Part shown: positions 27,529 through 39,749 of the stretch, piece after piece
How positions within the stretch are numbered: the first letter of the stretch is position 1
Layout of the letters: the number at the start of each line of letters is the position of its first letter
Assembly (NCBI RefSeq): GCF_043641665.1
Contig: NC_092182.1
Span: 26,621,320-26,685,319, forward strand
Reading direction: 5' to 3'
Source: Enoplosus armatus
Taxonomy: Eukaryota; Chordata; Actinopteri; Centrarchiformes; Enoplosidae
Length of the DNA stretch: 64,000 bases
The notes under the pieces: model-generated
Databases searched by the model: none
What the model was told of the DNA's origin: nothing
The model's input: only the letters and a program-made list of their open reading frames with translations
Translations under genes and position numbers: made by a program

Positions 27529-28719
27529 AGCCTAACAAAATCCACGGTCAAGCATGCTTTGGACACTGCCATCCAATTTATGTGACTGAGTGAGCAGGCG
27601 GTGGGGTGAATAAGCTTTAATGGGTTAAAGGGGGACGTGTAAAGAGCTCAGAGCCTGGGAGGTTTACTGCTTATACTGTGTCCTCATGCTCGAGTCTCAT
27701 TCAGAAAAAAGAGTAAACCAACCGTCAGTAGGCAAAGAAAAGGAGGTTTTATCTGAATCAGATTTGAGGCTGAGCTACAGTATTAAAGTGGACCTTTAAA
27801 TGCAGACAAAATGAAATGGTGTTATAAACTGATACCTGGTTGGAAGAGTACCTAAAGGCAGGTACAAATACCATTAATCAGTGTTTCGTATGGGTCTGGG
27901 TTCAGACCACTTTGTGGTGAGGAACAGAAATCAGCTGTATATTTATATCATACTATAATATTAACATGTGGTTGTAAAAAATATAATATGCTCCATATTA
28001 TATTATATAGATCCATAACTGGTTTGTGGGCCTGTTTCCGAAAAACTTGCATTTACTACACTGAAGTTAGGGGCCAGGGCTCAGAGACATGCTGCAGCCA
28101 CAGAAGTTTAGGGGCCAACAAACCTTCGCTGACAGGAAATCAGGCCGTGATTTCACTGGTTTGTGTGGAAAGTGGGCCCAGGAAACGTTTGGGCAATTTA
28201 GAATCGGATATATGTGGCTGCTTCTCTTTCTACTAAGAAACTGAGCATCCATATCTGACCTGCTGTCATACAGGCCCCATTTATAGTGTGTGCGCACCGT
28301 ACGGAGAAAACCAAGCTGAGAAGGATGAGAAACTTCATGGTGGAACAACACAGAAAAAAGAGCCGCATTGAAATCAGCAAATACATTTCTCCTCTGTGAC
28401 AAAAACATTAATAAAAGTTGATTTATGATAAAACAAATGAGCGTGAACCTTCCATTTTGTATTAGTGATTGAAAGGAAAAACAGCTTTATTCTAAGAACT
28501 GATGATAATTGAAAGTGACATGAAACTCAACCTCAATCTGATAACGACTGAATAAAACTTGCAGATGAGAAAGCTGAGCTTGATGGACGCAGCGGAGGAA
28601 CGATGTCACATCTATAAATAGCATTTCTATGTGAAATATTCATTAGACTAAGTGAGAGATAGATGGATGGAAGGGGGGGGGGGCACAGGAAAAAAAATAC
28701 AGATTTAGAAGAGAGATGT
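26014..28719. other. Non-coding stretch after the candidate exon
   Basis: If 25,869-26,013 is a real terminal exon, the first part of this stretch is its 3' UTR. I found no clear AATAAA in the first 500 bases. A CA repeat and a retroposon-tail fragment (about 27,028-27,065) are the only structured content. Confidence 0.45.
27477..27526. repeat. (AC)25 microsatellite
   Basis: An uninterrupted 50-base AC run. Confidence 0.96.
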
Positions 28720-28794
28720 GAGAGAGACAGGGAGAGAGAGAGAGAGACAGACAGAGAGAGACAGAGAGAGACAGGGAGAGAGAGAGAGACAGAC

Positions 28795-28863
<69 letters not shown>

Positions 28864-29443
28864 GAGAGACAGGGAGAGAGAGAGACAGAGAGACAGACAG
28901 AGAGAGACAGGGTGAGAGAGACAGCGAGAGAGAGAGACAGAGAGAGAGACAGGGAGAGACAGAGAGAGAGACAGGGAGAGACAGAGAGAGAGACAGGGAG
29001 AGACAGAGAGAGAGAGACAGACAGGGAGAGACAGACAGACAGACAGAGAGAGACAGAGAGAGACAGGGAGAGACAGAGACAGAGAGAGAGAGACAGACAG
29101 AGAGAGAGAGACAGAGACAGAGAGAGAGAGACAGACAGAGAGAGAGAGACAGAGAGAGAGAGAGAGACAGGGAGAGACAGAGAGAGAGAGACAGACAGAG
29201 AGAGAGAGACAGAGAGAGAGAGACAGAGAGAGACAGAGAGAGACAGGGAGAGACAGAGACAGACAGACAGAGAGAGACAGGGAGAGAGACAGACAGACAG
29301 AGAGAGACAGGGAGAGACAGACAGACAGACAGAGAGAGACAGAGAGAGAGAGAGAGACAGGGAGAGACAGAGACAGAGAGAGAGAGACAGACAGAGAGAG
29401 AGAGAGACAGGGAGAGAGAGAGAGAGAGACAGACAGAGAGAGG
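28720..29443. repeat. (GA)n/(CAGA)n compound tract, about 0.72 kb
   Basis: The tract mixes GAGA runs, ACAG tetramers and AGACAGGGAGAGACAGAGAG motifs. It gives an open frame of over 300 codons rich in Arg, Glu, Asp and Gln, which is a repeat artefact and not a gene. It begins just after an eight-G run and ends at GGTTATCAGAGAGTG. Confidence 0.93.
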
Positions 29444-31669
29444 TTATCAGAGAGTGGGAGACTTACAGGCAGAATGGAGGTAAGAACTCAGATAAACATT
29501 TGGAAGAATTGGGGGGGAGAGTGAAAAAGAGGCTAAGAAACGAGGGAAAACAGACAGATAATTGGGCCATGGCGTCTGCCCCCCAGCCTGCAGTGTCACC
29601 CACCATTTGTCTCCTCTCCCATGCAGAGAGAGGGAGCGAGGCTCAGAGCAAAACACTGTCACAGAAATGACAAAAACACACAGACAATCTTCCCTCTGCA
29701 ACACCGGAATAAATACAAACATGGAATAAATGAGGAGGCGTTAAACTTTCTTCACCCCGGTGCCTGAATAAGTAATTGTTTTTCTCACCTTGGGGTCCAG
29801 GCTCATTAAAACGTAGCCCTGGCTTTGTATGTGGAGACACTGTCAAGCATGAGTCACTGGAGAGAAACAGGCAAGACAAGGTGGGCAGCGAAGCAAACTA
29901 TAACATGCAGTCGGTGGTGGGTCACGGATCCTCAGTCCGAAAGGGACATTTCATGAATTAAACCGAAAAATATTAAAGTAACATTTGTCTTGTCTGCTTT
30001 AGTTTTCTTTCCTTCTAAACTTGAGGAGGTGATTTATTTTTCTTTAATCTTCCTCCCGTCTTTCATGGACCAACAAGGACTCAACACGAGAGGATTCAAC
30101 ACTGGAGGTCGTCAATAAAACCTTTATCGGGTATTTTATAACTGAACCAGACAACCATCTGTTACAATTCTAGCGACACATTAAAAATGTCCATGTAGCC
30201 CAAACACTCAAATAAATAAATGTGTAACAGAGGTGGTCTGGTCGTTTCTGCTGAAGTGGGCCGGCGTGGACCACAGGTCTGCCGTCCCGTCAGCTGTAGA
30301 GAGGGAATTTGTTGACATTGTGAAAAGTGTAACTCTCTTGAACGTACTTTGGACCAGCTGCAGGACTGCAGACCTATTGAACTAGCAGAGCTTTTTAAAG
30401 CACTAATCAATAAATACAGAGACAGACAGGGTGGCATTACATTTCAGGAAACTATGGAGCTCAGAGACGTCTAGAACAGCTGACGACTCCTTTCTATTCT
30501 GAGGGTGGGGGGGTGGGGGGGCAGAGAGAGAGAAAGAAAGATAAGAGACGAGAAGAAACCAACAGAGAAATAATAAAGATGTAATACGCGTCACAGTCAC
30601 AGTTTCAGCTGTTGTCTCTCAAATATACCAAAATCTAAATATGTGTGCACCGTCAAAATCTCACAGTTCAATTTGTCACACAAATACTGTCACAGCGAGA
30701 GTAAAATCAGAGCCACGACATGTGCAGCAGTCCAGAAACAGCTCATGAATTTCAGCTTCAAGTCTCTGTGGGGACACCAGCTCGTTCAGTTTCAAATCAC
30801 ACGTCCCATAAAGACAGAAAAGACCACACAAAACCACTTTTGCCTAATTCAAGAACAGATAAGCCAAAGCAGCTTCTGTGACTCCAAACAGTCATTTCCA
30901 CTAAGTGTTTGCGAGCAGCAGCCGGACGGACGCAGAATACTGATGGAGGTTTCAGTTCCAGACTCCATGGGGAAAGTGACAAAGTGTGCGAAGCACTTTC
31001 AAACTGCTCGAGTGGAGCTCCTCGGAGCTGAGCAGGACGGGACGGTGCTCAGTGCTTAACTGTAACGTAGAACAGGGACTGGATGAATTTGAGGGAGGCG
31101 CTCTGAATCAACTTTCCCCAGAAAAATAACGATGACATACTTTAACCATGTGCTTTTTATTGTAACCATGACGACGAAGCCCCCCTAACCTTAACAAAAC
31201 ACACATTTCAACCCAAACCTAACCAGGTCAGATTTGGTCTGTAGCAGTTGTGGAAGGACGATGTTGTCCTGCGGATGCCGATTACGTGAAAACAATTATG
31301 TGAAGTAATGTTGATTGGCGAGCTAATGCTAGCTAAAGCTGGGAAAGTCAATGATCAGTTGTGAATCCACTTGATAAAAGACTTCTAACTAACTTTGAAT
31401 CTGACACAGTGCTGTTTGGTATCTCTGGGATGCACTCGTGGAGCAACGTCTGTGTTTGATTCTGAAGCCGATGTGTTTGTGATGTCAGTGTGAGGCACCG
31501 ATCGGGGATGTTTGCGATCGTCTTCCCTCCTCTGGAAGGAAGCGGAGAAGTTGGACCGTTGTTATGGCGATAGTGGAACCAGTCTTGCCAGGGTGTCTGC
31601 GGAAACCGAGCGTAACCATAACAACGACGGAACTCTCCTCTAGAATGCTGCTGTGTTTAAGACCCTCAA

Positions 31670-31745
<76 letters not shown>

Positions 31746-31758
31746 CACACACACACAC

Positions 31759-31793
<35 letters not shown>

Positions 31794-31807
31794 CACACAC
31801 ACACACA

Positions 31808-31845
<38 letters not shown>

Positions 31846-31913
31846 CACACACACACACACTCACACACACACACACTCACACACACACACACTCACACAC
31901 ACACACACACACA

Positions 31914-31978
<65 letters not shown>
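31670..31978. repeat. (CA)n block of about 310 bases with regular CTCACA interruptions
   Basis: Runs of AC of 8-30 bases are separated by single CTCACA or CTCACACTCACA interruptions. These recur with similar spacing, so the block appears to contain internally duplicated segments of about 70 bases. It ends in an uninterrupted run of about 60 bases. Confidence 0.93.
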
Positions 31979-31980
<2 letters not shown>

Positions 31981-34900
31981 CCACTGGCTGACTGCCAGTA
32001 GAGATGCAGCCCACATCCAAACCAGAAGTCAACACACTGAAAGAAGCTGAAGAGATTTTCACATGAACCACAAATACAAACTTTGTTTTTAACTTACTCT
32101 CCTGGTTCAAAGGGTAAGAAAGCTTAGACACAACCCAAACTCACAAACCAGAACCATGGGGGGGGTGGGGGTGGGGGGGGGTGCGTACAGCCAGTAAGGT
32201 GTGAACAGTGAAATCTAACTTTGAAAATTAATAAGATGATTTAAATATGTGTTGTTGTTGAAAATAAAGGCCAGTGACGTTGTGGGGGTGGAGCTGGACT
32301 CTCTGACGGGGGGGGGGGGGGCTGGACTCTCTGACGGTGGTGTCAGAGAGGAGGATGCTGTCCAAGCTGCGGGTCATCTTGGACGATGTCTCACAGCCTC
32401 TCCACGACGTACTGGTCAGACACAATATTTATAAATTTATGCTGCTTTCTACTCTTGAATGGGAGTACTGAGAGTTTGTGAGCAGATAAAGACATGAGGA
32501 GTTATAGATATAGATAGTGACAGACATATTCAGGGATAGAATAAATAGAATTAAAGTCTCTAGTCTAAAGAAAAGACCCTCCCAGAGTCCACGTGGGGGG
32601 GGGCTTCCTGGTATCAAAGCTTCGGGCGCAGCCTGTGCAGAGTCAACACATGCCAGCATTGTGTCAGAATAGAGGAGACGTTTAGTGGAAGCTCCACTAA
32701 CACACTGACATGAAACTGACAAACACTCACACAAACACATAAAGCAAGATTTACATGCAAGCAAATAATGCTTTACACACACACACACACACACACAGAT
32801 GAGTCGAGACTACTTAGATCCACGAGATGATGTGTGATTTAAAGTGGCACGTGTAAATAATGTCCTGCTTATCGTGGAGAAAAGCAATTAAGGCACACTG
32901 TCATGCATCGCTGAGGGGCAGCAAGCTCGTGGAACACTCCTGAAGTCCTGCTGCTCTGCGCATGATCCACCTCCGAGCTCTCTGCCTTTGGTTTCCTTCC
33001 TTACTCGCCTGCCCTTCAATATGCAGCTTCATTCTCTACAGCAGGGCCGCCCGGGGGGTTCGTTTCAGTTATGGATCTGATGCACGGTTCACTGTTGGTG
33101 GTGCACCGTTGCTGAACAAGCGGAGAGGTAGGAAACGCATTGCACACACATGCACGGCTCGTGAGGAACTTCCCGCCTACATTTGAAAAGCCCCCAGCCT
33201 CTCCATCGTGACTTACAGAGAGAAAGAACAGAGTGGAGGAACCCCCCCCCCCTCCACCTGGCTGGCTGTGTTTCAGCACTTTTAATCTTTAAGCATCATC
33301 ACATCGCGTGCTACATTACATTGCGTTAACAAGATGCATCCCCCTCCCGCTGGCTCCCACTTACAGTGAGCATGACCACATTAAGGACAGCACCCATCAC
33401 GTTTTGTTTGCGTGTGGTCTGGGCATGTTTGCATACATGTCATCTGAACGCAGCTGCACTGCCCATGGTGAAAGTTTCCTACACAGAGAATAATGCATGA
33501 AGCAGCTCAGTCAGGCATGGTTAACCTGAGCCTTCACATTTCGCCTGATTATAGCTTGTAAATGTGCCGGGATGATCTCAAAGGCTTTCTTGAACTCTAC
33601 TTGGTCTTTACTCCATATAATTTTCACGAATAAGATAATTCTCTAATAGGAAATGTCCCCTCAATAACCCAGTTTGCCCCAATAAAGTCCAATTAATGAA
33701 CTGCTTATAAGCAGAATTATGAAACAGGAATTAATGACTCAGTGTTGCGCCTTTTATGAAAGCGTTACCCACTAAACAGACGGAGTCAAAGCTAATAATC
33801 AGTGTGAAACTAGTGCACAAGGCTGGATTAAGATAAATTAGAGCAGGCTAATGTGCAGTTTAGCTGTTAGCAATTATTTGGTAACAATGTTTATTCAAAT
33901 GAGTCTGTGATATTGGGCTTTATGAATAAAACTGACTTGAAGAGTCCTTTGTTGCCTCAGTTGTTGTTGTCGTACTTGTACACGCACATACATGAATAAA
34001 CACACTTCACTGTGTGTGTGTGTGTGTGCGTGTTGAGGACTGTGGTGATGACTTCATCTCTGTTTAGCAGAGTCATCCTCAGCTGGAAACACAACATCAC
34101 ATTACCAGCTCAGTCTGTTTATTCCACTATATCTTTCTTCAGTCTGCTGTTTCTCTGCTTCTTGAGGACCGAGCGAGTGTCGTAGCCCTAAGAACATGCG
34201 GAGGGTCCAGACGTGAAGGTGTGCTGTTCTCGGGGGGGGGGGCTCCCCAGTGGACACTTCCTCTCAGGGAGAACAGTTTGGTCCTAAACGCCCACTGATA
34301 TGGTCAGTGTGTGCCAATACACAAGGACACGGTCAGTTACTCTCTGCACTGGTTCTCTGCGTGAAGCCATGAATCTGAGTTGATTTTAATGCAACAAAAC
34401 GTTGTTTTATTAATATTTCTACAGTCGTTATATTTATCATCATCATGATATCATTTTATTTGCATTCTGTTTTTCAAACACATGTAAATGCACCAGTTCC
34501 ACGGTGACCTAAATCCTTACATCATGGGCTGGTTTTATACATTGCATTAACATCATAATGTATTGTAGCCTTCTACTCTATTTAACCGTCAGCAGTTTCC
34601 ACTGCAGAGGACTGGCCTGGTTAGAATCCAGTGTCTGGGGAAACATCCTGGACCTCTTCCCAATTAGATGTGTTTCTCCTCTGAGAATAGCTTTTATTTT
34701 ACAGAAGCTGTATGATTAAAGCTATAAATCTGGGTCAGTAAACACTCTCACAGGAATGATAAGTTGCTAAATGCCTCACTGTGATTGTTTTACATTTGCA
34801 AAGCTCAGATCCAGACAGCTCATAGTGACCCAGCAGGTAGGGGTTCAGTTTCCTGGTCAAAGGTGCTTCGGTCTGCACATAGACACAAAATGGCAGACTG

Positions 34901-35249
34901 TAATGTTTATTTATTAAAACAGTTCCTGGCAGAAATAATCCTGTTCATTACGATTAATGGATCCAGGCAAAGAACCACTGCTGTCCCGGCTCCGTAGATT
35001 GATTGATTTATATTTACACAACTGGCCGAATGTAGGAGGAGACTAATATTATTAATACACTCTGCGTTGGGATGTAGGCATGTCAGCTTAAGTTCAAAAC
35101 ATACAAAAGTATACATCTACATGCAAAGAGTGCTCATTTGACACATATCAAGGAGAGATATTTCCAAAATATATTGACAATGAAAGCCATCGAATTGTAA
35201 AGTCACATTTCTTTGTGTGCTTTGAAAGAGAACCGAGGAATCTGCATAT

Positions 35250-35440
35250 TCTTTCTGTGGGTTTCCTCACAGTCCACAAACATGCAGGTTGGATGAAGTG
35301 GAAATGTGAACATGTTTGTGTACAAGTGTGTCAGTCATGTGATGTCCAGGGTGTCCCCTACCTCCTGACCGATTCTGCGATAGGCTTTAGCCCCCATGAG
35401 ACCCAGGGTGGGTGGTTTAGAAAATGGATGGATCGGTCAA
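35250..35440 (+). mobile_element. 3' tail of a fish LINE/SINE-type repeat
   Basis: The stretch runs GTGGGTTTCCTCACAGTCCA, AAACATGCAGGTTGGATGAA, GATGTCCAGGGTGTCCCCTA, GATAGGCTTTAGCCCCCATG and ends AGAAAATGGATGGATCGG. The order of these phrases (cacagtccaaaaacatgc ... gtccagggtgt ... ataggct..agcccc ... agaaaatggatgga) is a signature I know from abundant teleost retroposon tails. A weaker fragment with GCAGCCCCCCATGGCCCTGC is at about 27,028-27,065. Confidence 0.6.
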
Positions 35441-36992
35441 GTTGAATAGAAAGTGCACAGCTGAACAGAGGCTCCCTGCCGCCTCAGAGCTGGTAGATAT
35501 GTTTTAATGGCTGTAATTTCTTTTTAATGGCTACATTACAGCGCAGAGCCGAAACAATCACATCTGAACTGTATCTGTGAGACTTGAAGCTTCACTCCGG
35601 GCGGGGGGGAAGACAGAGAGAAGGATTGCCTGTTTCCAACGTCACCAAGGGAGATGAGAGAATTACTGTATAACACAACAGACAAACCTCTAAAAAAGGA
35701 CTAAATTAAGCAAAGAGAATCCGTGTGATGTCTGCTTGTTAGCTCCTTTCTTTGAGATGTGATTAAAAGGCCAAGCCAGCACCCTGAGGAGGGCGAGGTG
35801 GAGAGAGGGAGTGATGGGGCGGGAGCAGAAGCAATCAACTTGATTTGCTGTCAGTTTCCATAGGCGGTGTGGATATTTCAGCATGTAGGACCTGAGAACT
35901 CTTCTCCTTAATCATTTGCCAGTTACAGAGTCATGGGGGAGAAGGGAGGGAATATAATTCCTCAGAGACGTCACTTCTAGCATGTAAAGCTTCGGGCGGC
36001 AGCATCAGTAGTTTTAGGCAGAAACACTAAAATAGGTCACATTATCACACATGGCATGTCTTTTGTTTTTAGACTCTAACATGTGCTTTAATGTAGAGGA
36101 GAGTAAACACACCAACATCACCCAGTCTTATCCAAATTATAATCAGGGAAACAGTTACAGATTTAAAGTAAAGCACAGATTTTGTCTTTGGGGGTAATGA
36201 ATTTGAAATAATATTTGTTATCTTGTAATTATGTGCTTTGTCCTGATGCATTGTTAATTCACATTACGATGTTATGTAATTTTCAGGGTAATTATTTAAA
36301 TGGTGGAACGCAGCAGGAAGATGCATCATCCATCAATGGTTTGTCAAAATAAGAGCAAGAGTTTTTAAGATTCACTCGAGATATGACTTTTTGACAGACC
36401 CAAAGACAGGACAAACAAATGACACATGGGGAAGGTCATTAAAGTGCGTTTCAAGACGTCTGAGAGGTCGGAGCCCCGATCGAGAGGCAAACACAAGGAC
36501 ACAACGGTGACAGATGAGCACGAGCAACGGCAGCTAAATGAAAAGCCGGTTCAGGATAAATAGGTCAGGAGGGAAAACAGACGAGGAATAAAAACAACAG
36601 ACAAAGAAAACAAAAGGTGCAGCGCTCGACACAAGAAGGACTTCCGTTACACGTCTGTCACTTTCACCGTGACCCAGTTTCACCGCCGTGTACGACGCTG
36701 GTGCACGCCTGGTGTGGGTGTGAGAAATGTGCTGTGGCATGTGTGTGTCACACATATCAGTGTTAAACTTGCCCTGTCCACTGGTGTGTGTGTGTGTTAT
36801 GTTATTATCTGGAGAATGTCGTCAGCCCCGTGAGTTTCTCTGAATATCTCCGTTACATTTGGTTTTGTTGCATTTTGCTTTGATTTACAAACTTGCAAAA
36901 CATATTGAAATGAAAAATAATTACTGCGGCTGGTAAATATTCCACCATTTAGCAGGTGCATTTCAAAAAGAGTGTGTCTGTTCACTTGTCCG

Positions 36993-37053
36993 TCTGTCTG
37001 TCTCTGTGCCTGCCTGCCTGTCTGTCTGCCTGCCTGCCTGTCTGTGTGTGTGC
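36993..37053. repeat. (CTGT/CTGC)n tetranucleotide block
   Basis: CTGT and CTGC units alternate, interrupted once by CTCTGTGC. It resembles the longer block at 9,175-9,496. Confidence 0.88.
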
Positions 37054-37554
37054 GTCTGTGGTCTGTGTTATCTGTGAGTGTGAGAACTGAGTGCTATGCT
37101 GTGCAGCCCTGGGGGAGGTGAAGCCGCATTCAGGAACCTCTATGGGCGCCACAAAGCTGCATTCATCCAACTGAATAGATGTTTTCTACAACCAGGCACT
37201 AGTCATCCCAACTCCACTGGAACGCCTCTATGAGTTACCACTCTCCCTGCCTTGGTATGCAAAGCCTTATCCAGCAAAAACACAAATGGTTGGATTAACA
37301 AAAGACACAAAACACACTTACATGACAACACTGAAGGGACACTCTCCAATTTCAAAGGATGAGGATTTCTGGACCCTCATTTCTCCTCATCCTCATGGGA
37401 CGGAGGGATGGACGGTTGAGAGTCACATGATAAAGTGTCAGTAAGTCACAGTGCAGGTTACACAGACATCAAATATGACAGATGATCATGTTGGAAGGAA
37501 AACAGACGTTGTTTTCTGCTCACTTTCTCTCCTCCTACTTAAAGTACTGGAGTT

Positions 37555-37572
37555 CTACATTTCCCAGAATGC
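37555..37572 (+). promoter_or_regulatory. ZNF143/THAP11-type motif in the intron
   Basis: CTACATTTCCCAGAATGC is a near-perfect match to the extended ZNF143 element ACTACAATTCCCAGAATGC. There is no CpG island or recognised gene start next to it. It may be an isolated site or be carried by a repeat. Confidence 0.45.
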
Positions 37573-38216
37573 CTTCTGCACAGGAACCATAAACTGTGTG
37601 GCAGGAACTTACTACTTTCCCCCCCAAAAAATAAATAAGTTCACAAATGCATTGTGAACATTTGGGGCGACTGCAGCAGTGCTCCTTGTGGGGATTCTTT
37701 TATACGGCTGCTTAACGAAATCAAAACGTTTCAGAGTGGATTTTTCTTTTACGGGGAGACGAATCACCGTCCTGCAGAGCGAAGGGCGGAGACACTTACT
37801 GTTCAGAGTGATAGAGTCTATGAAGGGCAATATTTACAGTTGCCTTCCCACACTGTTGCGCTGTCAGATTACGGTGGCGTTGTCCTTGTATCATGGCTGC
37901 CAGCATGCACTGTGAAACCTTGTAAGCTGGGATGCAATTCTGATTTGGAAGTTAAAAGGCTGCTAGCAGAGTAAAGCAGCATGGAGCCACAGCTGGAGTC
38001 TAATGAAGGTATCAAGCAGCAGAAAGAGAAAAAAACAGCCTCTCATTCAAATTCAGGTAATGTCTCTTTCCAATTAACAGAGTGCCAGAGTCATGATTCC
38101 CCACATTGACTTCCTGTCAGCAGAGTCCCTGCTCACTCCCGCTGCAGACACTGGTGTAGAGTTTCGCCTGATCGGTCACTTGGAAAGGCCCAGGCAGCTG
38201 TCAATCGATATCAGGA

Positions 38217-38238
38217 GGGGGGGGGGGGGGGGGGGGGG
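38217..38238. repeat. Poly(G)22 run
   Basis: 22 consecutive G residues, in a region without genes. Confidence 0.9.
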
Positions 38239-39712
38239 TCAGGCACCTCATTTGAGACCCTTATGCTAATTTTGTTGGACTGTGCAAGTTAGTTTTTCAC
38301 AGCATGCTTCTGCTGCACAGGTGGTCTCAGAGGCCCGTTCATCGAAACCTCAGCTGGTGAAACAACTGCTTCAAACTTTGATAGCCGCGCGATGATTGGT
38401 TAACGGTAGATGTGATGCAGTCTGATTGGATGAATGTGGTTGGAAAATACAGGACAGATGTCAGAACTGAGGTGATGACACAGGAAATAAACTCCGCGGC
38501 CACTTTAACAGGTACACTTGTAAAATCTAAAGCAATCCAATACAACAGCTCAGCCACAAATTCTACCTTTACAAAGAGAATAATGTCAGAGGGGTTATTG
38601 AGTCCAGTCCAGCTGCGATCTCAATCATAAACACATAGTTGAATTAAGATTTCTTGGAAGGTTTTAACAAGAACTGAGCATTATGAGCTCCGTAAAGGTA
38701 AAACATGTGGCAGAGCTGTTGCCCTGGATTGCATTCGGTTTTATAGGAGAAACGAATAACGTGCCCAGGAAGTGTTTATTCTTATGACTCAGGATGCACC
38801 AATCGGGTGTTGGACCGATTATCCGCAGATCTGGTGTCAGACGTGAGCACATTAAATACAGTTTCTCCATCAGTGTTTCAGCATCAGTTATCAAATCTGG
38901 ATTCAGGTGTCAGGAGTATGCACAAGAAGGGTAGTTTTGATGACTTAACTTAACTAATAAACTTCATTAACATGATCACAAAACAAAAACATCTGACACA
39001 GGTGCACCACAACTCAGCAGGTAGAAAAAGCAGATTCAGAACCAAAGAAAAGAGGATGGAAAAGCACACGAGGAAAACATTCACTCTCATAATGCTGCAA
39101 TATAACACTGGCGGACTGTTGTTTCTTTGCCCGCCGTCACACAGTTTCTATATTCATATATTATACAAGCTCTGCACATCTGGAGCTGCTGCACGGCGCC
39201 TTATTCCAACAAACCCCCCCCCCATCAGCACCTCTTCCATTTACAAAGGATCGCCTCCTGTAAGACTCCAAGACCATTTTATAAACACACATTCAAAAGA
39301 TAATAGGAAACGCCATAAACTACCATGATGTCACAAAAAGGCCCACTGTGGAGTGCCTCAAGTAGCACACACTCACATCTCAAAGGGAATACTCAAAGAT
39401 TGTAGGGGAATATTACAGAGACAGGAAAGAAAACGCATCATGAAGCGCTACAGACTCCCCGCAGAGCTCCACAGACCCGCAGGCGTCCCTTCAGAACTAT
39501 TACAGAGGAGGAGCAGAGGGTCTCATCTCAAACCACAGAGAGCTTCATGGCTACAAGCAGCAGAACGAATCTCAGATACCAAGTTCATTGTTTTGATGAT
39601 GCTGAAAATGAGCAGACATGACATGTGGTGTGTTAGAGCGTCACATCAGGTCTGGTCCTGCAGAGGACACCCAGCGTCCTGACAATAAACACACAGACAC
39701 AGATGGACTCAC

Positions 39713-39749
39713 CCACTCCTATTTTCTCGTCCTCCGTCGGCGTCCACAT
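39713..39749 (-). CDS. dock3: DOCK3 first coding exon (12 codons plus one base)
   Basis: DOCK3 is an atypical Rac guanine nucleotide exchange factor that works with ELMO proteins in neurons. Read on the minus strand, ATG at 39749-39747 opens MWTPTEDEKIGV plus the first base of the next codon, followed by a perfect GTGAGT donor at 39712-39707. Vertebrate DOCK3 begins MWTPTEEEKYGVV with the second valine split by this intron; DOCK4 begins MWIPTEHEKYGVV, a poorer match. The exon sits at the edge of a CpG-rich block, as expected for a 5' exon. Exon 2, which starts the SH3 domain, was not found to the left, so the first intron is at least 39.7 kb long. It is too short for standard open-frame searches. 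Confidence 0.88.

Larger units (their letters stand above)
29444..39500. other. Non-coding stretch, 10 kb
   Basis: Apart from listed repeats nothing coding is recognised. The part 33,520-33,960 is repeat-free, AT-rich and dense in TAAT cores. The part 37,630-37,975 holds overlapping plus-strand frames of about 80-106 codons with no recognisable similarity. Confidence 0.5.
1..39712 (-). other. dock3: DOCK3 intron 1 (inferred), extending beyond the left edge
   Basis: The donor of the first DOCK3 exon faces this region. No sequence resembling the SH3-domain exons of DOCK3, or any other recognisable minus-strand exon, is seen down to position 1. Mammalian DOCK3 also has a very long first intron. 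The stretch is AT-rich, packed with microsatellites and dispersed repeats, and contains one unexplained plus-strand exon candidate at 25,869-26,013. Confidence 0.7.

Noticed and set aside
28663..29670. 335-codon Arg/Glu/Asp-rich open frame
   Set aside because: It is a translation of the GA/CAGA simple repeat; there is no domain and no coding signal outside the repeat.
31564..32001. Thr-His repeat protein frames
   Set aside because: Translation of CA repeats; the same applies to all TH, HT, VC and CV-rich frames in the window.
37654..37974. 106-codon plus-strand frame following the ZNF143-like motif
   Set aside because: No recognisable domain, overlapping frames of similar length, and no splice or poly(A) support; kept only as a note under the motif.
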